DNA from: Bacteroidota bacterium
Lineage (GTDB): Bacteria > Bacteroidota > Rhodothermia > Rhodothermales > Rubricoccaceae
Direction: 5' to 3'
NCBI GenBank assembly: GCA_039821555.1
Contig: JBCBNX010000002.1
Span: 360,864 to 424,863 of the forward strand
DNA: 64,000 bases
Shown here: piece after piece, positions 59,927-64,000 of the stretch
How positions within the stretch are numbered: the stretch's first letter is position 1
Layout: every line of letters begins with the position of its first letter
Position numbers and translations under genes: made by a program
The notes under the pieces: model-generated
Told to the model about the DNA's origin: nothing
Seen by the model: only the letters and a program-made list of their open reading frames with translations
Database searches by the model: none

Positions 59927-60152
59927 TTATCCACGACGAAGCTGACTGTTGGCGCGTGCTGGACCGGCAAATTCCGCTACGGGGGACGCGTTTTCCACAT
60001 TTTATCCACGAAAATATACGATTATTCAAGCATATATAGATTAACACTTTGGGCCATTAAGTGAAGATTCTTTTGAGCACGCGCTTCGATGGGCTGTGGA
60101 GGCGCACGGGAATTCATTCCCAGGCGCTCGTGCTATCCACACCTTGTGCACA
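59927..60152. other. Probable chromosomal origin oriC
   Basis: Upstream of dnaA lie near-consensus DnaA boxes (TTATCCACA): TTATCCACG at 59927 and 60002, TTTTCCACA at 59991, CTATCCACA at 60133, and the weaker TTGTGCACA at 60144. Next to the pair at 59991/60002 is an AT-rich tract, about 60011-60060, rare in this GC-rich window and suited to duplex unwinding. Position next to dnaA agrees. A GC-skew inflection was not computed. Confidence 0.8.
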
Positions 60153-60379
60153 CATGCGGGGCAACATCAGCGAGGACCTGGAAGTAGGTAGCCGGGTACC
60201 TCCCTGCCTCCAGCGCGGCCCCCTCGTGCGGAGAATTGAAGGAGAGGTTGGTCCCTTTCGCTAGCTTCTTTATTTTTCCCTTCTGTCCCTCTGGCACACT
60301 CCCGTGCTGCAAGCACCCAACGTGCCGCATCACGGGGCACGAAGCCTCCTGGGGACTCCTGTACTTTCTCGACTGTCCC

Positions 60380-60910
60380 ATGCTCTTGATCGACACGGCC
60401 GCGCTCCAGCCTGGTACGCACACGATCGACCTGCACCCGGTCCCCGCCGACCTCGACCTAGACGCGCAGGCGTTCAGCGACATCGCTGTTCGCGCGCAGC
60501 TTGACTACCACGACCTCGACCCGCGGAGTCGGCGGCTGTACTTGCGCTACACGGTCGACGCTGTAGCCCATCTGGTCTGCGACCGTACCCTGGTCCCGTT
60601 CGACGAGCCGGTCAGCGGCGAGCACACGCTCCTGTTCGTCCCACCCGGGTCGCCTCTCATGGCCGACGACGAGGACGTACGCGAACTGCCGGACGACCGG
60701 GCTCCCGTAGACATCGCCGATGCCGTCGGCGAGACGCTGACGCTGGCGCTCCCGATGCGCCGTGTCGCGCCCGAAGCCCGCGATCAGGAGATCACGACCA
60801 CGTTCGGAGCGCTCACCACACCCGAAGGCGCTCCCATCGATGCGCGGTGGGAGGCTCTCCTCGGTCTCGCCGATGCTAGCAGCACCCAGGACGAACCAGT
60901 CCGCGACTGA
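60380..60910 (+). CDS. yceD: YceD-family (DUF177) protein
   Basis: A 176-residue protein of the YceD/DUF177 family, linked to 23S rRNA/ribosome assembly in bacteria and plastids. The start MLLIDTAALQPGTHTIDLHP is conserved in style; an upstream TTG-initiated frame adds unlike residues. Typical features: DIAVRAQLDYHDLDPRSRRL, LVCDRTLVPFDEPVSGEHTL, and an acidic segment with DVRELPDDRAPVDIADAVGE. rpmF follows after 41 bp, the usual yceD-rpmF-plsX order. Confidence 0.88.
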   Translation: MLLIDTAALQPGTHTIDLHPVPADLDLDAQAFSDIAVRAQLDYHDLDPRSRRLYLRYTVDAVAHLVCDRTLVPFDEPVSGEHTLLFVPPGSPLMADDEDVRELPDDRAPVDIADAVGETLTLALPMRRVAPEARDQEITTTFGALTTPEGAPIDARWEALLGLADASSTQDEPVRD

Positions 60911-60951
60911 GCGCCTCCCCCGACTTTACATCCAGCCCAGCCCCCAGACCC

Positions 60952-61146
60952 ATGGCCAACCCGAAGCGCCGCCACTCGAAGGCCCGCACCCGCACCCGCC
61001 GCGCCCAGTACAAGGTTCGCTCGCTGCCTGTCGTGCAGGAGTGCCCCAGCTGCGGCAGCCCGCACAAGCGCCACCGCGCCTGCCCGTCCTGCGGCTACTA
61101 CCGCGGCCGCCAGGTCGTCGCGGTGAAAGAGGACGTCAACTACTAG
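60952..61146 (+). CDS. rpmF: Ribosomal protein L32
   Basis: A 64-residue large-subunit protein. MANPKRRHSKARTRTRRAQY is the standard L32 opening, and two CPSCG pairs give the zinc-binding form. It lies between yceD and plsX on one strand, as in most bacteria. Confidence 0.97.
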   Translation: MANPKRRHSKARTRTRRAQYKVRSLPVVQECPSCGSPHKRHRACPSCGYYRGRQVVAVKEDVNY

Positions 61147-61343
61147 ACCTCTAGCCGGGTCTCCTCCCGCTTTTCCGCGCCGCTCGGCCACGTGCCGGGC
61201 GGCGCGTTGCTGTGCGGCCGGGATCTGGACGCCGGTCACGCAGTCCCCTCAGCGGAGGTCGTGTGCGCCTGGGATCGTATGCGGAGCCCTCCCCGTATAT
61301 TTTTGTCCCGTCTCCCATTCCTTTCTCCCAGCCGTTGCCTCTC

Positions 61344-62342
61344 ATGCCGATCACTGTTGCCGTCGATGCTGTGGGGGGCGATCACGCCCCGAAGGTGGTG
61401 GTCGAAGGAGCCGTGGAGGCCACGCGCTCGGGCGACATTGCCGTGGCGCTCGTCGGGCCCGAGCCGGTCGTCCGCGCCCACCTCGGCGAGATTGACCACG
61501 AGGGCCTGCCGATCCAGGTCGTCCATGCGCCCGAGGTGATCGGCATGGACGAGTCGCCCACGACGGCGATCAAGACCAAGCGGCAGTCGTCCATCCACAT
61601 CGGGCTCGGGATGCACAAGCAGGGGCACGCCGACGCCTTCATCTCGGCGGGCAACACCGGCGCGGTGATGGCCGGCGCGCTGTTCATCGTTGGCCGCTTG
61701 CCTGGTGTGAGCCGAGCGCCGCTGCCGGGCTACTTCCCGACCGTCACCGGCGTCACGCTCGTTCTCGACGTGGGCGCCAACGTGGACTGCCGCCCTGAGC
61801 ACCTCGTCCAGTTCGCTCACATGGGCCGCGTCTTCGTCGAAAAGGTGATGGGCAAGGACGACCCCAGCGTCGGGCTCGTGAACGTCGGCGAAGAGCCGGG
61901 CAAGGGCAACGACCTCGCCAAGGCGACGTATCCGCTCCTGCAAGACGCCGCGCTCAACTTCATCGGCAACATCGAGGGACGCGACGTGCTCGCCCACGGC
62001 GCCGACGTAGTCGTATGCGACGGCTTCCTCGGCAACGTGATGCTGAAGCTCGGCGAGAGCTTCTCGACCGTGCTTCCGCAGATGGTCAAGCGCGAGATCG
62101 GCAAGCAGCAACTCGGAACCGAGGACCAGATCACGATCGCCAAGGTGCTGCGCGGGGTCACGGAGCCGTTCAACTACGAAAACTTCGGCGGCGCGCCGCT
62201 CCTCGGCACCGACGGGACGGTGATGATCGGGCACGGCAGCTCGTCGGCCCGCGCGATCACGCAGCTTATCCGGCAGGCCGCGAAGATGGTGCGCACCGGC
62301 GTCCGCGAGGCCATCGCCGAGACATTCGCTGAGGCCAGCTAG
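61344..62342 (+). CDS. plsX: Phosphate acyltransferase PlsX
   Basis: A 332-residue enzyme making acyl phosphate from acyl-ACP, the first step of the PlsX/PlsY route to phospholipid. Motifs: VAVDAVGGDHAPKVVVEGAV, TTAIKTKRQSSIHIGLGMHK, DAFISAGNTGAVMAGALFIV, ANVDCRPEHLVQFA, NVGEEPGKGNDL and VVCDGFLGNVMLKLGES. The start is MPITVAVDAVGG at 61344; the frame runs further upstream without similarity. fabH, which often follows plsX, is missing; the convergent PhoB-like regulator lies 38 bp beyond. Confidence 0.97.
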   Translation: MPITVAVDAVGGDHAPKVVVEGAVEATRSGDIAVALVGPEPVVRAHLGEIDHEGLPIQVVHAPEVIGMDESPTTAIKTKRQSSIHIGLGMHKQGHADAFISAGNTGAVMAGALFIVGRLPGVSRAPLPGYFPTVTGVTLVLDVGANVDCRPEHLVQFAHMGRVFVEKVMGKDDPSVGLVNVGEEPGKGNDLAKATYPLLQDAALNFIGNIEGRDVLAHGADVVVCDGFLGNVMLKLGESFSTVLPQMVKREIGKQQLGTEDQITIAKVLRGVTEPFNYENFGGAPLLGTDGTVMIGHGSSSARAITQLIRQAAKMVRTGVREAIAETFAEAS

Positions 62343-62380
62343 CAGGCGGCGTACCTCAGGCGGCATCGCCTCCGTCCTCG

Positions 62381-63127
62381 CTACATCTCCTCGCGGAGCT
62401 TGTAGCCGACGCCCTTGACCGTCTCGATGTAGTCGCTGCCGATCTTCTCGCGCACCTTGCGGACGTGCACGTCCACGGTGCGGTCCACCACGTAGACATT
62501 CGGCCCCCAGACACCGTCGAGAAGCTCTTCGCGCGAGAACACGCGGCCGGGGTGCGCAGCGAGGAAGTAGAGCAACTCGAACTCCTTGCGCGGCATCCGA
62601 AACGTCTCCTCGCCGTCGAGGCCTTCGTGGCGCGTGACCACGTAGCGGCTCCGGTCGATGTGGAGGTCGTGCACGCGGAGCTGTGTCGTGGAGGCCGTCT
62701 CTTCGCGCTCGCCGCGGCGCAGGAGCGCGCGGATGCGGCTGAGGAGCAGGCGCGGGGAGATCGGCTTGGCGAGGTAGTCGTCGGCCCCGGCTTCGAGGCC
62801 CTTGATCTCGTCCGATTCCTCGCCGCGCGCGGTCAGCATCAGAATCGGTGTGAGGCGCAGCTTGGCGTTCTCGCGTAGCCGTCGGCAGACCTCGATGCCG
62901 GTCATGTTGGGCATCATGACATCGAGCACGACCAGGTCAGGATCATGGGTCTCGGCGTGCTCCAGCGCCGTCTCGCCGTCGCGAGCGGTGACGACCTCGT
63001 AGCCCTCCTTTTCGAGGTTGTAGCTGACGAGGTCCAGGAGGTCCTGCTCGTCGTCGACGAGGAGGATGGTTTGCGGCGGCGTGGGGGTAGACGCGGCAGC
63101 GCTCATGGTCGGGTCGGAGGACGACAT
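62381..63127 (-). CDS. OmpR/PhoB-type response regulator
   Basis: A 248-residue DNA-binding regulator. The receiver (about residues 18-135) has the DDE-type pair in LLVDDEQDLL, phospho-Asp in LVVLDVMMPNMTG, Thr in LTARGEESDE and Lys in YLAKPISPR. The winged-helix domain (about 150-245) shows FRMPRKEFELLYFLAAHPGR and DVHVRKVREKIGSDYIETV. Overall pattern is closest to PhoB/PhoP-like regulators. No kinase gene is adjacent in the window, so its partner is unknown. The start could also be MSAAAS at residue 8. Confidence 0.9.
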   Translation of the reverse strand: MSSSDPTMSAAASTPTPPQTILLVDDEQDLLDLVSYNLEKEGYEVVTARDGETALEHAETHDPDLVVLDVMMPNMTGIEVCRRLRENAKLRLTPILMLTARGEESDEIKGLEAGADDYLAKPISPRLLLSRIRALLRRGEREETASTTQLRVHDLHIDRSRYVVTRHEGLDGEETFRMPRKEFELLYFLAAHPGRVFSREELLDGVWGPNVYVVDRTVDVHVRKVREKIGSDYIETVKGVGYKLREEM

Positions 63128-63235
63128 GGGGCAATCCAGAAAAGCTAGGCCGTACAGGGAGGGCGAAGATTACGCCCGTGTTAACGCGTTGTCCGGGATC
63201 GCACGAATGGGCGGGCGCGCGAAGGCGTCAGCGCC

Positions 63236-63922
63236 TCAAGCGTCGTGCTCAGACAATGGTTGCTCAGACAATGGTTGCTCGGGCGAGGGCGCGTTCCCCG
63301 GATCGCTACGTCGCGGGCCGATGTGGAGGCGCGGCAGCTGGAGGTCGAGCGTCATCGCCAGGATGCGGAGGCCCGAGGTCACGACAGCCGCTGCGGCAAG
63401 CGCCGCGTTGGGCGAGAGCCCTGCGGCCAGCGCGAGTGCGTAGACAGCCCCGCCGAGGAGCGCCGCCGTCGCATAGAAGTCGTTGCGCACGACCGCGGGC
63501 ACCTCGCGGACGAGCACGTCGCGGATCACGCCGCCGCCCGTCGCGGTGAGCGCCGCCATCATCATCACGCCGAAGGGACCCAGCCCAAAGAGCGTCGCCT
63601 TGGCCGCGCCCATCGCGGCAAACACGCCCAGCCCGATCGCATCGGCATAGCGCACCAGGTCCCACTGCGCCTGCACGCGTGAGGCGGCCAGCATCACGAG
63701 CATGGCTCCGGCGATGCAGACGAGGAGGTAGGCCTCGTCTTGCAGCGCAGCGGCGGGCGTGGCGCCGAGCAGCGCGTCGCGGATAAGCCCGCCGCCGATG
63801 CCCGTTGCGGTGGCGAGGACCAGCACGCCGAGAAGGTCGAGGCGATGCCGCGCCGCCCGGAGTGCGCCGGACATCGCGAACACGAGCGTCCCGGCGAGGT
63901 CGAGCGCGAAGAGCACCGTCAT
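63236..63922 (-). CDS. TRIC-family membrane cation channel
   Basis: A 228-residue integral membrane protein of the bacterial TRIC (trimeric intracellular cation channel, formerly UPF0126) family. It has two repeated halves with GIGGGLIRDALLG and ATGGGVIRDVLVR, the Gly-Gly-Gly kinks of the pore, in about seven helices. The hydrophilic C-terminus ends in EQPLSEQPLSEHDA, from a 15-bp duplication (63247-63276). The start ATG lies in the first unit of a 17-bp tandem array, so several upstream ATGs exist but all are out of frame. Confidence 0.9.
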   Translation of the reverse strand: MTVLFALDLAGTLVFAMSGALRAARHRLDLLGVLVLATATGIGGGLIRDALLGATPAAALQDEAYLLVCIAGAMLVMLAASRVQAQWDLVRYADAIGLGVFAAMGAAKATLFGLGPFGVMMMAALTATGGGVIRDVLVREVPAVVRNDFYATAALLGGAVYALALAAGLSPNAALAAAAVVTSGLRILAMTLDLQLPRLHIGPRRSDPGNAPSPEQPLSEQPLSEHDA

Positions 63923-64000
63923 GCGAAGAGCACCGTCATGCGAAGAGCACCGTCATGCGAAGAGCACCGTCATGCGAAGAGCACCGTCATGCGAAGAGCA
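63906..64000. repeat. 17-bp tandem array across a start codon
   Basis: Five full identical units GCGAAGAGCACCGTCAT (63906, 63923, 63940, 63957, 63974) and ten bases of a sixth reach the window edge. On the minus strand each unit begins with ATGACGGTGCTCTTCGC, so each contains an ATG. Because 17 is not a multiple of three, each upstream ATG reads M-T-V-L-F-A and stops at a TGA overlapping the next ATG. Confidence 0.95.

Overview
The window is GC-rich DNA (roughly two-thirds G+C by eye) from a member of the Bacteroidota/Rhodothermota, most likely the order Rhodothermales. The evidence is five intact proteins and one decayed remnant ending in type IX secretion (T9SS) type A sorting domains, a one-piece hybrid two-component regulator with an AraC output domain, two modules pairing an ECF-like sigma factor with a Ser/Thr kinase-TPR sensor, N-acetyl/succinylornithine carbamoyltransferase in place of ordinary OTC, and many lipoproteins without clear Shine-Dalgarno sequences. 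Species cannot be named from the sequence alone.

Layout. 0-5 kb: a truncated periplasmic binding-protein-like gene, an LTXXQ protein, a NarL/NarX-type regulator-kinase pair, and a repeat-rich T9SS cargo followed by a decayed second T9SS tail. 5-9.5 kb: a 1472-residue hybrid two-component regulator. 9.9-16 kb: a TPR protein, arginine biosynthesis (AOTCase/SOTCase) and the first kinase/ECF module. 16-21 kb: a large DUF11/FnIII T9SS cargo and five small lipoproteins. 21-26 kb: tRNA-Val, tRNA-Gly and rpmH-rnpA-yidC-mnmE. 26-33 kb: the second ECF/kinase module, then a secreted protein resembling the anthrax protective-antigen pore core. 33-45 kb: arsC, small membrane proteins, a two-domain ALDH16-type aldehyde dehydrogenase, a SUKH gene, deoC, ribE, ackA, a NUDIX hydrolase, a helix-hairpin-helix protein and recO. 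45-52 kb: YceI, a LexA-like repressor with a decayed protease site, Cry-DASH plus DUF2256, an esterase, pyrR, an AtuA-like protein, thioredoxin and rhodanese. 52-64 kb: tandem PA-domain T9SS cargos, a ZIP transporter, dnaN-dnaA, a likely oriC, yceD-rpmF-plsX, a PhoB-like regulator and a TRIC-family channel.

Most striking: the protein at 30104-33265 has the calcium-binding and pore-forming core of clostridial/bacillary binary-toxin B components (anthrax protective antigen). It lacks the PA14 prodomain, is followed by a BNR/YCF48-like propeller, and ends in a T9SS sorting domain. Its gene is bracketed by same-orientation copies of a dispersed hairpin element (29840-29958 and 33289-33388). The same element occurs three more times, once in frame inside mnmE between the G4 and G5 motifs. 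A second palindromic repeat family abuts the mnmE start and supplies the stop codon of the SUKH gene.

Working links: deoC releases acetaldehyde that the ALDH16-type enzyme could oxidise, and ackA lies nearby on the same strand. Cry-DASH and DUF2256 form a recurrent pair beside the LexA-like gene. dnaA, dnaN and the DnaA-box cluster place the probable replication origin at about 59.9-60.2 kb, about 34 kb from the rpmH-mnmE cluster.
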